Assembly: GCF_018614955.1 (NCBI RefSeq) | Contig: NZ_JAGGNV010000043.1 | Coordinates: forward strand, 1 to 64,000 | Direction: 5' to 3' | Length of the DNA: 64,000 nt | DNA from: Variovorax paradoxus | GTDB lineage: Bacteria; Pseudomonadota; Gammaproteobacteria; Burkholderiales; Burkholderiaceae_C | The notes under the pieces: generated by a model | Told to the model about the DNA's origin: nothing | What the model saw: only the letters and a program-made list of their open reading frames with translations | The model's database searches: none | Shown here: piece after piece, positions 7,549-17,415 of the stretch | How positions within the stretch are numbered: position 1 is the stretch's first letter | Layout of the letters: every line of letters starts with the position of its first letter | Made by a program: the position numbers and the translations under genes

Positions 7549-8321
7549 GTGACTTCGCCTCCAGACACCGAGATCGACTGGCCGTTGACCGAAGCCGCGC
7601 CCTCGCCGCACAGCCAGCGCACCGCATCGGCCACTTCCGCGGGCTGAACGATGCGCCGCTGCGGATTGACGACGGCGAACTCGGCCAGCGCGTCGTCCGC
7701 GCTGCGGCCGGTCTTCTGGACCACGTTGGCCACGCTGTCGCGCAGGATGTCGGTGTCGGTGTAGCCGGGGCAGACGGCGTTGACCGTGATGCCCTTCCGC
7801 GCCACCTCCAGCGCCAGCGAACGCGTCAGGCCGATCACGCCGTGCTTGGCGGCGGTGTAGGCCGAGACGTAGGCATAGCCCTTCTGCCCGGCCGTGCTCG
7901 CGATGTTGACGATGCGGCCCCAGCCGGCCTCCAGCATGTCGGGCAGCGCGGCCTGGGCGCAGAGGAAGCTGCCGGTCAGGTTGACGGACAGCATGCGCTG
8001 CCAGAGCTCGACCGACGTTTTCAGGAAGGGCGCGCTCTCCGCCGCACCGGCGTTGTTGACGAGGATTCCGATCGGGCCGCGCGCCGCGCGCGCCTGAGCG
8101 AACGCGCCTTGCACGGCCTGTACATCGGCCACGTCGGCCGCGACCACGCCGTGGCCGCTGCCCGCGAGCGAATCGACGACGCGCTGGAGCGCGTCACGGT
8201 CGCGTCCGAGCAAAGTCAGCACCGCGCCCTCGGCGGCCAGCGTGCGCGCGATCTCCGCGCCGATGCCGCGCGCAGCGCCGGTCACGAGGGCATGGCGCCC
8301 GGTCGGTGAATTTGTTTGCAT
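7545..8321 (-). CDS. SDR-family oxidoreductase (first)
   Basis: Classical short-chain dehydrogenase/reductase of 258 residues. The cofactor motif is TGAARGIG near residue 15, NNAG near 88, the catalytic Ser in IVNIASTAGQKG and the YxxxK pair in YVSAYTAAKHG; VNAVCPGYTDTDI follows, as in acetoacetyl-CoA reductase or 3-oxoacyl reductase types. It heads a two-gene unit with marR1 (ATGA overlap), preceded by the palindromic operator candidate. Substrate is unknown; an oxidation or reduction of an indole-acetate derivative or its CoA ester is plausible from context only. Confidence 0.9.
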   Translation of the reverse strand: MQTNSPTGRHALVTGAARGIGAEIARTLAAEGAVLTLLGRDRDALQRVVDSLAGSGHGVVAADVADVQAVQGAFAQARAARGPIGILVNNAGAAESAPFLKTSVELWQRMLSVNLTGSFLCAQAALPDMLEAGWGRIVNIASTAGQKGYAYVSAYTAAKHGVIGLTRSLALEVARKGITVNAVCPGYTDTDILRDSVANVVQKTGRSADDALAEFAVVNPQRRIVQPAEVADAVRWLCGEGAASVNGQSISVSGGEVT

Positions 8322-8325
8322 GCCT

Positions 8326-8352
8326 GAATGGTTTAGTTCTGAATCATTCTAG
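8326..8352 (-). promoter_or_regulatory. Operator candidate A1 upstream of the SDR-marR1 pair
   Basis: An imperfect inverted repeat with ends GAATG and CATTC (8326-8349) contains GTTTAGTTCTGAATCATT (8331-8348) followed by CTAG at 8349-8352. Sixteen of 22 positions from 8331 match the site at 19765-19786. On the minus strand it includes TAGAAT (8346-8351), a good -10 hexamer, so binding would block the promoter. It lies 5 bases upstream of the SDR start codon. The MarR protein encoded downstream is the most likely binder. Confidence 0.5.
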
Positions 8353-8371
8353 TGGCGCGCCGTGTCGAGCC

Positions 8372-9142
8372 TCAGCGCATGAGCCGCCCGCCGTTCAGGT
8401 CCAGCGTTGCGCCGGTCATGAAGGCCGCGGCCGGCGATGCGAGGTAGACCACGGCCGCCGCCACCTCCTCGGGTTCGCCGAAGCGGCCGAGCGGAATGCC
8501 GGCCGACACCGTGCGCTGCTGCATCTGGCTCATCGCATCGAGCACCGGACTGCGCACTGCGGCCGGCGCCAGTGCGTTCACCGTGACGCCGTGCGGCGCC
8601 AGTTCCTGCGCGAAGGAACGGGTCAGCGCCACGATGCCCGCCTTGGAAGCCGCATAGTGAACGCCAGTCGCCGCGCTGGCCTGCTGCCCGGCGATCGACG
8701 ACAGGTTGATGATGCGGCCCGAGCCCTGTTCGCGCATGTGGCGCCCGGCGATGCGGCAGCCGAAGAAACTGCCGCGCAGATTCACGGCCAGCACCTCGTC
8801 CCACTCCTCGGTCGTGATGTCCCAGATCGAGGTGGACAGCGTGCGTGCCGCGTTGTTCACCATCACATCGATGCCGCCGAAGTGCTGCACGCCCGCATCG
8901 AAGCACAGCCAGAAGGCAGCCTCGTCGCGCACATCGTGCTGCATGGCGATGCAGTCGTGGCCGTCTGCGCGCAGCGCCGCCGCGGCGGCATCGACCGCGC
9001 CGTCGACATCGGCGAGCACGACGCGCGCCCCCGCTTCGGCCAGGCCGCGCGCGATCGCGGCACCCAGGCCTTGCGCGGCACCGGTCACGAAGGCGCCCTG
9101 CCCGGCCAGCGAGAACAGCGGTGCGTCCGGGTGCGCAGCCAT
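8372..9142 (-). CDS. SDR-family oxidoreductase (second)
   Basis: A 256-residue short-chain dehydrogenase/reductase. It shows TGAAQGLG, VNNAARTLS (NNAA in place of the usual NNAG), IINLSSIAGQQ with the catalytic Ser, HYAASKAG (YxxxK) and VNALAPAAVRSP. Fifty bases separate its stop from the next SDR, which has its own operator-like site, so this gene is probably the last of the transporter/ligase operon that begins at 19717. Substrate unknown. Confidence 0.88.
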   Translation of the reverse strand: MAAHPDAPLFSLAGQGAFVTGAAQGLGAAIARGLAEAGARVVLADVDGAVDAAAAALRADGHDCIAMQHDVRDEAAFWLCFDAGVQHFGGIDVMVNNAARTLSTSIWDITTEEWDEVLAVNLRGSFFGCRIAGRHMREQGSGRIINLSSIAGQQASAATGVHYAASKAGIVALTRSFAQELAPHGVTVNALAPAAVRSPVLDAMSQMQQRTVSAGIPLGRFGEPEEVAAAVVYLASPAAAFMTGATLDLNGGRLMR

Positions 9143-9147
9143 GCGAT

Positions 9148-10741
9148 TCAGCCCTTGGCCGGCGGGCGCGCCGCGGGTCCGCGGTCCCAGGTGATCGCGC
9201 TCACGCCGCGCTCGCGCAGCTTGTACTTCTGCACCTTGCCGTTCTCGGTGCGCGGCAGGTCGGGCAGCAGGTCGACATAGCGCGGCAGCGCGAAGTACGG
9301 CAGGCGCGACTCGCAGTACGCGAGCAGCTCGGCCGGATCGATGCGCTGACCGTCGCGCGCCACCAGCGCGGCCATCACCTCGTCTTCGGCCAATTCGGAA
9401 CGCACCGGGTAGACCGCGCAGGCCGCCACACGGGGATGGCTCAGCAGCACCTGCTCGACCTCGAAGGAGGAGATGTTCTCGCCGCGCCGCCGGATCGCGT
9501 CCTTGATGCGGTCGACGAAGCGGAAGGCGCCGTCGGCATCGCGCACCACGCGGTCGCCGGTATGGAACCAGAGGTTGCGCCAGGCCTCGACGGTTTTCTC
9601 GGGCATGTTGAAGTAGCCGCTCGCGAAGGCGTAGGGTTCATGAGCGCGCAGCAGCAGTTCGCCTGCCTCGCCGTCCGGGAGTGCGGCGTCGTCCTCGTCC
9701 GCCACGCGCGCCTGGAAGCCGGGCCGCAGCCACCCCATCACGCCGCCGCGCGGCGAATCGGGCGCGGTGGCGATGGCGAAATTGGTCTCGGTGGAGCCGT
9801 AGCCTTCCAGCAGGCGCACACCAGTGCGCTCGAAGAAAGCCTGGCACGCCGCGGCCGGCACGCCCGGGCCGAGCCCGGTGCGCACGCGGTGCTCGCGCTC
9901 GCCGGGCCCCTCGGGCTGCGCGAGCAGGATCGGCACCATCGCGCCGAGCAGATAGACCACCGTCGCGCCCGAGGCGCGCATGGCCGGCCAGAAGCCCGAG
10001 GCCGAGAAGCGCCCTTCGAACACCACTTCGCAACCCGTGATCGCGGCCTGCGCGAAAGTGTTGAGCGCATTGATGTGAAAGAGCGGCAGCGTCGTGCACA
10101 GCACGTCCTCCGCCCCGACGCCGAGCACGTCGGCGCTGTTGACGCCCCACCAGTAATACTGCGCATGCGGGCAGACCACGCCCTTGGCCGGGCCGGTGGT
10201 GCCGGAGGTGTAGAGGATGGCGAGCGGATCGCCGGGTTGCACCTTCGCCGGCGCGAGCGAGGCGCTCGCGGCGGGATACGGTCGCACGCGAATGCCCGGC
10301 CACGCAGCGCGATCTCCACCTTCGCCCAGCACCCAGATCTCGCGCAGCGACGTGCGCGCGAGATCAGCCGCCTGCAAGCGCTCGATGAAGGCCTCTTCGA
10401 TCACCAGCAGCTTCGCCTCGCTGTTGGCAAGGAAGTACTCGATCTGCGGCCCCATCGACGCGGTGTTGATCGGCACCGCCGAGGCGCCGAGCCAGCCGCA
10501 GCCGAGGAACACTTCGAGGAACTCGATGCGGTTGCCGCTCATCACGGCGACGCGGTCGCCGCGCTGCACGCCGGCCTCGGCCAGCGCCGCGGCGCGAAGG
10601 CCGGCGGCCTGCGCCGCATCGCGGTGCGTCCACGACCGGCCCGCGATGCGCAGCAGAGGACGCTCGCCGAACAGCGCCGCCTGCCGCTGCAGCATCGCGG
10701 GCAGTGTGCGCTCGCCCGGAGGCAGCGGACTCGCCGCTCGC

Positions 10742-10755
<14 letters not shown>
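9148..10755 (-). CDS. AMP-dependent acyl-CoA synthetase (first)
   Basis: A 535-residue ANL-superfamily ligase that activates a carboxylic acid to its CoA thioester through an acyl-adenylate. Motifs in order: LYTSGTTGPAKGVVCPH (P-loop), LEGYGSTETNFA, WFHTGDRVVRDADGAFRFVDRIKDAIRRRGENISSFEVE and the C-terminal catalytic Lys region ENGKVQKYKL. Overall it resembles crotonobetaine/carnitine-CoA ligase types. The ATG at 10755 is preceded by GGAGG, whereas the longer TTG start is not; it overlaps livF by 14 bp. The probable substrate is an indole-acetate derivative or another aromatic acid, inferred only from neighbours. Confidence 0.9.
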
Positions 10756-11469
<714 letters not shown>

Positions 11470-11473
<4 letters not shown>

Positions 11474-13341
11474 ACAACGCTCCCGAGATAGGCCGCCTGC
11501 ACGCGCTCGTCCGCACGCACCGCCGAAGGCACGCCCTCGACCAGCTTGGAGCCGAAGTTCATCACCACCAGGCGATCCACCAGTTTCATCACGAAGTCCA
11601 TGTCGTGCTCGACGATGAGGATGGTCACACCCTCCTCGCGCAGCTTGCGCAGCAGGTCGCCGAGCGCCATCTTTTCCTTGCGGCGCAGGCCAGCGGCCGG
11701 CTCGTCGAGCACCAGCAGCACCGGGTCGGCCGCCAGCGCGCGCGCGATCTCCAGGATGCGCTGCGTGCCCAGCGGCAGGCTGCCCGCGAGCTCGTGGGCG
11801 CGGTCGCCGAGTCCGATGCGGTCGAGCTGGCGCTGGGCCTCCTGCAGGATCTGGCGTTCCTCGGTGCGGTCGAGCCGCAGGCCCGCCCTGAGCACGCCGG
11901 AGCTCGTGCGCGAATGGGCGCCGAGCGCGACGTTGTCCAGCAGGCTCATGTGCGGTCTGAGCTTCACATGCTGGAAGGTGCGCGCCAGGCCGAGCCGCGC
12001 GACCTTGCGCTGCGGCAGCCCCGCAATGTCCTGGCCCAGGAAGCGCACCTGCCCGGCCGTCATCGGCAGCGTGCAGGTCAGCAGGTTGAACATGGTCGAC
12101 TTGCCCGCGCCGTTGGGACCGATGAGGCCCATGATCTCGCCGGCCTTCACTTCGAAGCTGACGTCGTTGACGGCCACCAGCCCGCCGAAGCGCTTGACCG
12201 CGCCGGTGACGGAAAGGATCGGCGAGCCGCGATCGGGCAGCGTGCGATGCGGCAGCGGCGAAACGGGCGGCATCGGCTCGCGCGGCGCATGCGCTGCCGA
12301 GAACCGGTGCGTCCAGCGCCGCACGAAACCCATCAGCCCGCCGCGCGCGAAGTGCAGCAGCAGGATGAAGAGCGTCGCGAAGGCCACGGCCTCCAATTGC
12401 CCGGCACGCTGGGTCAGGAGCGGCAGCACGTCCTGCAGGCCGTTCTTGAGGATCAGGACCAACGCCGAGCCGACCAGTGCGCCCGCCAGGTGGCCGAGCC
12501 CGCCGGCCACGGCCATCAGCAGGTACTCGATGCTGGCGCGCACGTCGAAGGGCGAGGGGCTCACGAAGCGGTTCATGTGCGCATAGAGCCAGCCTGCGAG
12601 TCCGGCGAAGAGGGCCGCCGTCACGAAGAGCGTGAGCCGCACGCGATAGGCGTCCGCGCCGACGCTGGCCAGCAGGATCGCTCCGCCGCGCAGGCTGCGG
12701 ATCGCGCGGCCCGGCCGCGACTGCAGCAGGTTGCGGCTGAACAGCATGGCCAGCCCGACCAGGGCCCAGATCAGGTAGTAGATCGCGCGCGGATCGGCCA
12801 GCGACCAGGGGCCGATGGTCAGCGCCGGAATGTTCGACAGGCCGGTATGGCGCCCCAGCGCATCGACGTTGCCGAAGAGCATCGCGATCGACAGCCCCCA
12901 CGCGATGGTGGACAGCGGCAGGAAGTGCCCGCCCAGCCGCAAGGTGAGCAGCCCGATGGCCAGCGCCGAGAGACCGGTCAGCAGCAGCGAGAACGCCAGC
13001 CCCAGCCAGGGCGACATCCCCTGCGTGGTGCTGAGCCAGGCCGTGGCATAGGCCGCGATGCCGACGAAGGCCGCCTGGCCGAAGGAGGTCGCGCCGCCGA
13101 TGCCGGTGAGCAGCACCAGGCCCAGCGCGACCAGCGCGCCGATGCCGATGTCGTTGAGCAGTGAGACGGTGAAGTTGCCGGCGAGCAGCGGCACGACGGC
13201 CATCGCGACGACGACGAGGCCGATCCAGAGCAGGCGCTTGGAGCCCAGGTCCATCGACCTTCCCTCCGCAGGCTTGCTCGCGGCGCCAGCGGCTTCATCG
13301 AACACGGGGCGCACGACGTCGGGTGTGGGCGCGGCACTCAT
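11470..13341 (-). CDS. livMG: ABC transporter permease-ATPase fusion (LivM-LivG)
   Basis: A 623-residue fusion. Residues about 40-340 are a LivM-type permease with many membrane segments (LLWIGLVVVAMAVVPLL, GIGGATSFGQAAFVGIAAYA, LAGALVGSALVLILKNGL). After a proline-rich linker near residue 350 comes a LivG ATPase with Walker A GPNGAGKST, a divergent signature LPLGTQR in place of LSGGQ, and Walker B LLVLDEPAAGL. Such fusions occur in Burkholderiales. The start at 13341 overlaps the livH stop by ATGA and has GGAGG six bases upstream. The reading frame stays open a further 1.1 kb upstream, but that part is antisense-type shadow over livH and is not counted. Confidence 0.93.
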
Positions 13342-14393
13342 TGGTCCACCTCCTCTTCTTCCTCTTCCGCGTGCACGCTCAGGAACGAACGCAGCATCAA
13401 CACCGGGATCAGCAGGCTGAAGACGATCACGTCCTTCAGCGCGCCGCTCCAGAAGGAGGCGAAGCTCTCGACCACCCCGACGGCCAGCGCGCCGATCGCG
13501 GTCATCGGATAGCTCACCAGCCCGCCGATGATCGCCGCCACGAAGGCCTTGAGGCCGATGATGAAGCCGGAGTCGTAGTACATGGTGGTGACCGGCGCGA
13601 TCAGCACGCCGATCAGCCCGGCCAGCAGCGAGGCGCAGCCATAGGCCAAGAGCGCCGTGCGCGCCGGCCGGATGCCGACCAGGCGTGCGCCCACGCGGTT
13701 GACGGCGGTGGCGCGCAGCGCCTTGCCGGCCACCGTGCGCTCGAACACCAGGAAGAACATGCCGCTGAGCACGATTGCCGCGCCCACCATCAGGATCACC
13801 TGCCCGCTCACCGCGAAGCCGTCGCCCAGCGGCAGCGAGCCGCCTGCCAGCGGCTGTGTGCGCGAGCCCTCGGGGCCGAAGAACAGCAGGCCCAAGCCCG
13901 AGAGCAGGAAGTGCAGCGCGAGCGACACGATCAAGAGCACCAGCACGGACGCATCGGCGATCGGCTGGAACACCACGCGCGAGAGCAGCGGCGCGATCGG
14001 TACCACCAGCAGCACCGCGACCGCGATGTGCACCGGCGCCGGCACGCCGGGCCGGCTCGCCAGCCAGGCCAGCAGGCAGGGCACGAGCGGCAGCACGCCC
14101 CAGCCCAGCACGGCCCTGGGAATGCGCGCGATTTCGCCGCGGCGCAGCAGGCTGCCGACCTCGGTCGCCAGCGCGAGCGCGGTAAGCACCAGCACCAGGC
14201 CGATGGTGGGCGGCACACGCCCGGTTTCGAATGCAGCCAGCGACAGCGCGGCAAAGGCCGCGACGTCGCCGAAGGGCACGAAGACCACGCGCGTGACCGA
14301 GAAGATCAGCACCAGCCCCAGCCCGGCCAGAAGATAAACAGCGCCATTCGCCAGGCCATCGATGCCCAGGATCAGTGCCACGTCCGGTGTCAT
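13338..14393 (-). CDS. livH: Branched-chain-type ABC transporter permease LivH
   Basis: Inner-membrane permease of 351 residues, with eight or more hydrophobic segments. The start LGIDGLANGAVYLLAGLGLVLIFSVTRVVFVPFGD is typical of LivH (GLxxGxxYALxALG...R.INFAHGD), although with FVPFGD in place of NFAHG. RATAVNRVGARLVGI, the EAA-like coupling loop, is present. The C-terminus ends in a run of acidic residues (AEEEEEEVDQ), an unusual cytoplasmic tail. It is coupled to livMG by ATGA and lies 41 bases after the first binding-protein gene. Confidence 0.93.
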   Translation of the reverse strand: MTPDVALILGIDGLANGAVYLLAGLGLVLIFSVTRVVFVPFGDVAAFAALSLAAFETGRVPPTIGLVLVLTALALATEVGSLLRRGEIARIPRAVLGWGVLPLVPCLLAWLASRPGVPAPVHIAVAVLLVVPIAPLLSRVVFQPIADASVLVLLIVSLALHFLLSGLGLLFFGPEGSRTQPLAGGSLPLGDGFAVSGQVILMVGAAIVLSGMFFLVFERTVAGKALRATAVNRVGARLVGIRPARTALLAYGCASLLAGLIGVLIAPVTTMYYDSGFIIGLKAFVAAIIGGLVSYPMTAIGALAVGVVESFASFWSGALKDVIVFSLLIPVLMLRSFLSVHAEEEEEEVDQ

Positions 14394-14434
14394 TGAACAG
14401 TCCTCCGCTTTGTCTCGCTCTTGCTAGTGCCGGC

Positions 14435-15592
14435 TCAGTTGGCGAGCTTCCACTGGCCGTTTTCCAGCTTGACAATCACGCGCGCGCGCTCGTCCACGCC
14501 GTAGAGGTTGCCGGGCTTGAAGTTGTAGACGCCGTGCGTGCCCACCACTTCCTTGGTGCTGGCGATCGCTTCGCGCAGCGACTGCCTGAACTCGGGCGTG
14601 CCCGGCTCGCCCTTGGCGCGCGCCGCGGCATCGGCGAACACCAGCCAGCCGTCGAAGGAATAGGCCGAGTAGGCATCGCTGGTCGGCGCGTTGTTGACCT
14701 TCTGGAAGGCGGCGCGGAAGTCCATGGCGATCTTCTTGGTCGGGTAGTCGGCCGGCAGCTGCTCGGCCACGATCACCGGACCGGTCGGCATCAGCGCACC
14801 CTGCCCCGAGGCGCCGACGACGCGCACGAAGTCGGGGTTGATGAGACCGTGCTGGCCGTACACCGGGCCCTTGAAGCCGCGCTCGGCGAGCGCCAGGAAA
14901 GGCAGCGCGCCCGGCGTGCCGGCGCCGCCGGTCATGACGGCATCGGGACGCATCGCCACCAGCTTCAGCACCTGGCCGGTGACCGAGGCGTCGGCCCGCG
15001 CATAGCGCTCATTGCCCAGCACCTTGATGCCGGCCGCGGGCGCGGCCTTCATCAGCGCGTTGTAGACCAGGTCGCCCCAGGCATCGGAGAAGCCGATGTA
15101 GCCCACGGTCTTGATGCCGTCCTTCTTCATGCGCTCGACCACCGCATCGATCATCAGCTGCGTCGGCTGGGCGACGGTGAAGACCCAGCCGTTCTCGGCC
15201 GGGTCGAGCTGGATCGGCGTGAGTCCGATCATCGGCACCTTGGCATCGCGACCGACCTGGGCCATCGCGATCGCGGCGGGCACGCCGGAGGTGCCCATCA
15301 GCACGTCGACCTTTTCCTCCTCGACCAGCTTGCGCGCATTGCGGCCTGCGGTGGTCGGGTCGGAGCCGTCGTCGAGCACGATCAGCTGGATCTTGCGGCC
15401 GTTGACCTCGGGCTTGTAGGCCAGCGCGGCCTGCATGCCCTTGGCGTAAGGCACGCCGAGCGAGGAATTGGGCCCCGAGAGCGACACGCTCAGGCCGACC
15501 TTGAGGTCGGCCGCGAGCGCAGTCATCGCGAATCCGGCGGCAAGGGCGGTGGCCAACGCGCTGTGCGCCAAAGTCTTCATCAAGCTCTTCAT
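14435..15592 (-). CDS. ABC transporter substrate-binding protein (first of three)
   Basis: Periplasmic type I binding protein (Peripla_BP_6/LivK) of 385 residues. The signal peptide ends in AMTALAA and the mature protein begins DLKVGLSVSLSGPNSSLG. Repeated landmarks shared with the other two copies are DPTTAGRNARKLV, AVVERMKKDGIKTVGYIGFSDAWGDLVY and the C-terminal GTHGVYNFKPGN. The ATG at 15592 has AGGAG seven bases upstream. It is separated from its two paralogues by one Rieske oxygenase pair and leads directly into the permease genes. Aromatic acids are known ligands for this branch of the family; the ligand here is inferred as indole-acetate or a degradation product. Confidence 0.92.
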   Translation of the reverse strand: MKSLMKTLAHSALATALAAGFAMTALAADLKVGLSVSLSGPNSSLGVPYAKGMQAALAYKPEVNGRKIQLIVLDDGSDPTTAGRNARKLVEEEKVDVLMGTSGVPAAIAMAQVGRDAKVPMIGLTPIQLDPAENGWVFTVAQPTQLMIDAVVERMKKDGIKTVGYIGFSDAWGDLVYNALMKAAPAAGIKVLGNERYARADASVTGQVLKLVAMRPDAVMTGGAGTPGALPFLALAERGFKGPVYGQHGLINPDFVRVVGASGQGALMPTGPVIVAEQLPADYPTKKIAMDFRAAFQKVNNAPTSDAYSAYSFDGWLVFADAAARAKGEPGTPEFRQSLREAIASTKEVVGTHGVYNFKPGNLYGVDERARVIVKLENGQWKLAN

Positions 15593-15630
15593 GTCATGGC
15601 TCCTGGTGGGTGGAAGGGTGAGCAACTCGC

Positions 15631-16095
15631 TCAAATGAACAACTGGATGGCCGGCAGCGCGCGCCCGGCATTGAGCAGGTCGATGCGCTTCTGGCGGATC
15701 AGGAAGCCCTCGCCGTGGCGCACCAGCAGGTGGCGGCAGGTGCCGGCCAGCAGCAGCTGGTCGTCGCCGCGCGCTTCCATATAGATGAAGGGCGTGGAGA
15801 GCGAGAGCACGGTCTCGTTGTCGTGCTCGATCACGGGGCGCTGCAGCACATGCTGGCAATGGCTCTTGGGATGCTGCGAATGCGCGCGCGGGTTCTTCAA
15901 GCGGTCCACGCGCAGCTGCAGCAGCAGCCGGTCCTCGTAGGCGATGGAGTTGTGCGAAAGCGGGTCGGCCTGCGCGGCACCCAGCAGCGGCACCCAGTAG
16001 TGGCCATCGTCGGCGAAGAGCGCGAGCCAGTCGTCGAAGCGACCGGCATCGAGCAATGCAGCCTCGTGGGCGACGAAGTCATGCGCCTGCGTCAT
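15631..16095 (-). CDS. Ring-hydroxylating dioxygenase small (beta) subunit, pair 1
   Basis: A 154-residue protein of the SnoaL-like beta-subunit family. It begins DFVAHEAALLDAGRFDDWLALFADDGHYWVPL, has RVDRLKNPRAHSQHPKS and ends LLNAGRALPAIQLFI, a C-terminus almost the same as that of the second small subunit (25540-26022). The beta subunit is structural and helps form the alpha3beta3 oxygenase. The start overlaps the stop of the large-subunit gene by ATGA, so the two are made in equal amounts. Confidence 0.92.
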   Translation of the reverse strand: MTQAHDFVAHEAALLDAGRFDDWLALFADDGHYWVPLLGAAQADPLSHNSIAYEDRLLLQLRVDRLKNPRAHSQHPKSHCQHVLQRPVIEHDNETVLSLSTPFIYMEARGDDQLLLAGTCRHLLVRHGEGFLIRQKRIDLLNAGRALPAIQLFI

Positions 16096-17408
16096 GCTGC
16101 GGGCTCCGTCATGTACTTCGCCCAGGCCCGGAACTGGTTGCGCATCAGCAGCTCGTTGGTGCCGTTGGTCGTGATCGTGTCCTGCCCGAGCTCTGCGGCA
16201 TCGAAGTTGCGATGCAGGCTCACCCACTCGTTGCCTTCGGCGGCGAGCCCCCGCTGAATGCTCTCGAACAGGTGCACGTCGTCGTGCGCCACCACCGACA
16301 TCGGCGAGAAGACCAACCGGTTGTAGGTCATCGCGCGTTCGAACAGCAGGTCGGGCGCGCCGGCGGCGCGGAAGCTCCAGGCCTCGATCAGCGTGCGGTT
16401 CGCGGCCAGCGGTCGGATCACGCGGATCGCCTGCGGCGAGCCCTTCACCGAGAGGCTGGGGAAGAGCACCGAGTTCTGCGGCGCGCGCTGCAGGATCTCC
16501 ATCGCCCGCTCGGCGCCGTGCGCCTCGTGCATCGCCGCCTCGTAGTCGGGCAGCTGCGCGTAGTTCGAGTGGATGCTGAAGTTCACGCCCAGCACGCTGT
16601 GGCCGTTGGCGAACACGCGGCCGCCCATCTTGTCGAAGAAGTCGTAGCCCGAGCCGAAGGGCAGGATCTGCTCCATCGCCATCGGCTTGGGCTCGTCGGC
16701 CGCGCGGCCCTGCCACAGCGCATCGGCCGCCTGCGTGGCCGACTCGTGGGTCGACATCGGATGCACCGTGTCGTTGATGTTCTCGAGGTACATCTTCCAG
16801 TTGCAGTGGACGATGTTGCGCAGCACGCCGCCGCCCGCCGTGAGCCGGCCCTCGGGCGAGCGGTCGACCATGTTGTCGATGGCCTGCAGCACCTCGCCGA
16901 AGTAGGCCTCGAAGTCCGGGCCGCGATCGGCAATGCGCGTGAAGACGAAGTCGCGGTAGACGACCGTGTGCTTCAACTCGGTCAGCCCCTGCCCCGATTC
17001 GCATTCCTTCAGGCGCGTGCCTTCGTAGCCGGTCTTGAGCGGGATCGCGAGCGGCGCACCGTCGAGCTTGTAGGTCCAGGCGTGGTAGGGGCAGCGGAAG
17101 AACTTGCCCGTGTTGCCGCTCTCGTCCGTCACGAGCCGGGTGCCCTTGTGCGCGCAGCGGTTGTAGAACACGCGCACCGCCCCATCGGGTTGGCGGACCA
17201 TCATCACCGGCCGGCCGGCGAGCTCCAGCGACCAGAAGTCGCCGGCATTCGGCACCTGGCTCGCGTGGCCCACGTAGAGCCAGGTGTGGGCGAAGAAGCG
17301 CTCCTGCTCCAGCGCGAACAGCTCTTCGCTCAGGTACACGTCACGGTGCACGCGATCGTCCTGGACGAGCGCGCGGATCGCTTCGGGCTGGGCGCGGTAG
17401 CTGTTCAT
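16092..17408 (-). CDS. Rieske ring-hydroxylating dioxygenase large (alpha) subunit, pair 1
   Basis: A 438-residue oxygenase subunit. The Rieske 2Fe-2S ligands are Cys85-x-His87 (NRCAHKG) and Cys106-x2-His109 (FRCPYHAW). The mononuclear iron site is NDTVHPMSTH with Asp213, His216 and His221; a later Asp would complete the facial triad. It takes electrons from a reductase, probably the one at 27348-28331, because no ferredoxin gene is present. The closest known context is the IadDE or IacCD type oxygenase acting on indole-acetate or oxindole-acetate; which of the two pairs does which step is open. The true start at 17408 (MNSYRAQPEAIRALVQ) aligns with the second large subunit. Confidence 0.94.
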   Translation of the reverse strand: MNSYRAQPEAIRALVQDDRVHRDVYLSEELFALEQERFFAHTWLYVGHASQVPNAGDFWSLELAGRPVMMVRQPDGAVRVFYNRCAHKGTRLVTDESGNTGKFFRCPYHAWTYKLDGAPLAIPLKTGYEGTRLKECESGQGLTELKHTVVYRDFVFTRIADRGPDFEAYFGEVLQAIDNMVDRSPEGRLTAGGGVLRNIVHCNWKMYLENINDTVHPMSTHESATQAADALWQGRAADEPKPMAMEQILPFGSGYDFFDKMGGRVFANGHSVLGVNFSIHSNYAQLPDYEAAMHEAHGAERAMEILQRAPQNSVLFPSLSVKGSPQAIRVIRPLAANRTLIEAWSFRAAGAPDLLFERAMTYNRLVFSPMSVVAHDDVHLFESIQRGLAAEGNEWVSLHRNFDAAELGQDTITTNGTNELLMRNQFRAWAKYMTEPAA

Positions 17409-17415
17409 CGCCGTC

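Noticed and set aside
13342..14475. A long upstream extension of the livM-livG frame
   Set aside because: The extra 378 codons are an alternate frame of livH, with Arg/Gly/Ala-rich composition; the proper start has GGAGG and overlaps the livH stop by ATGA.
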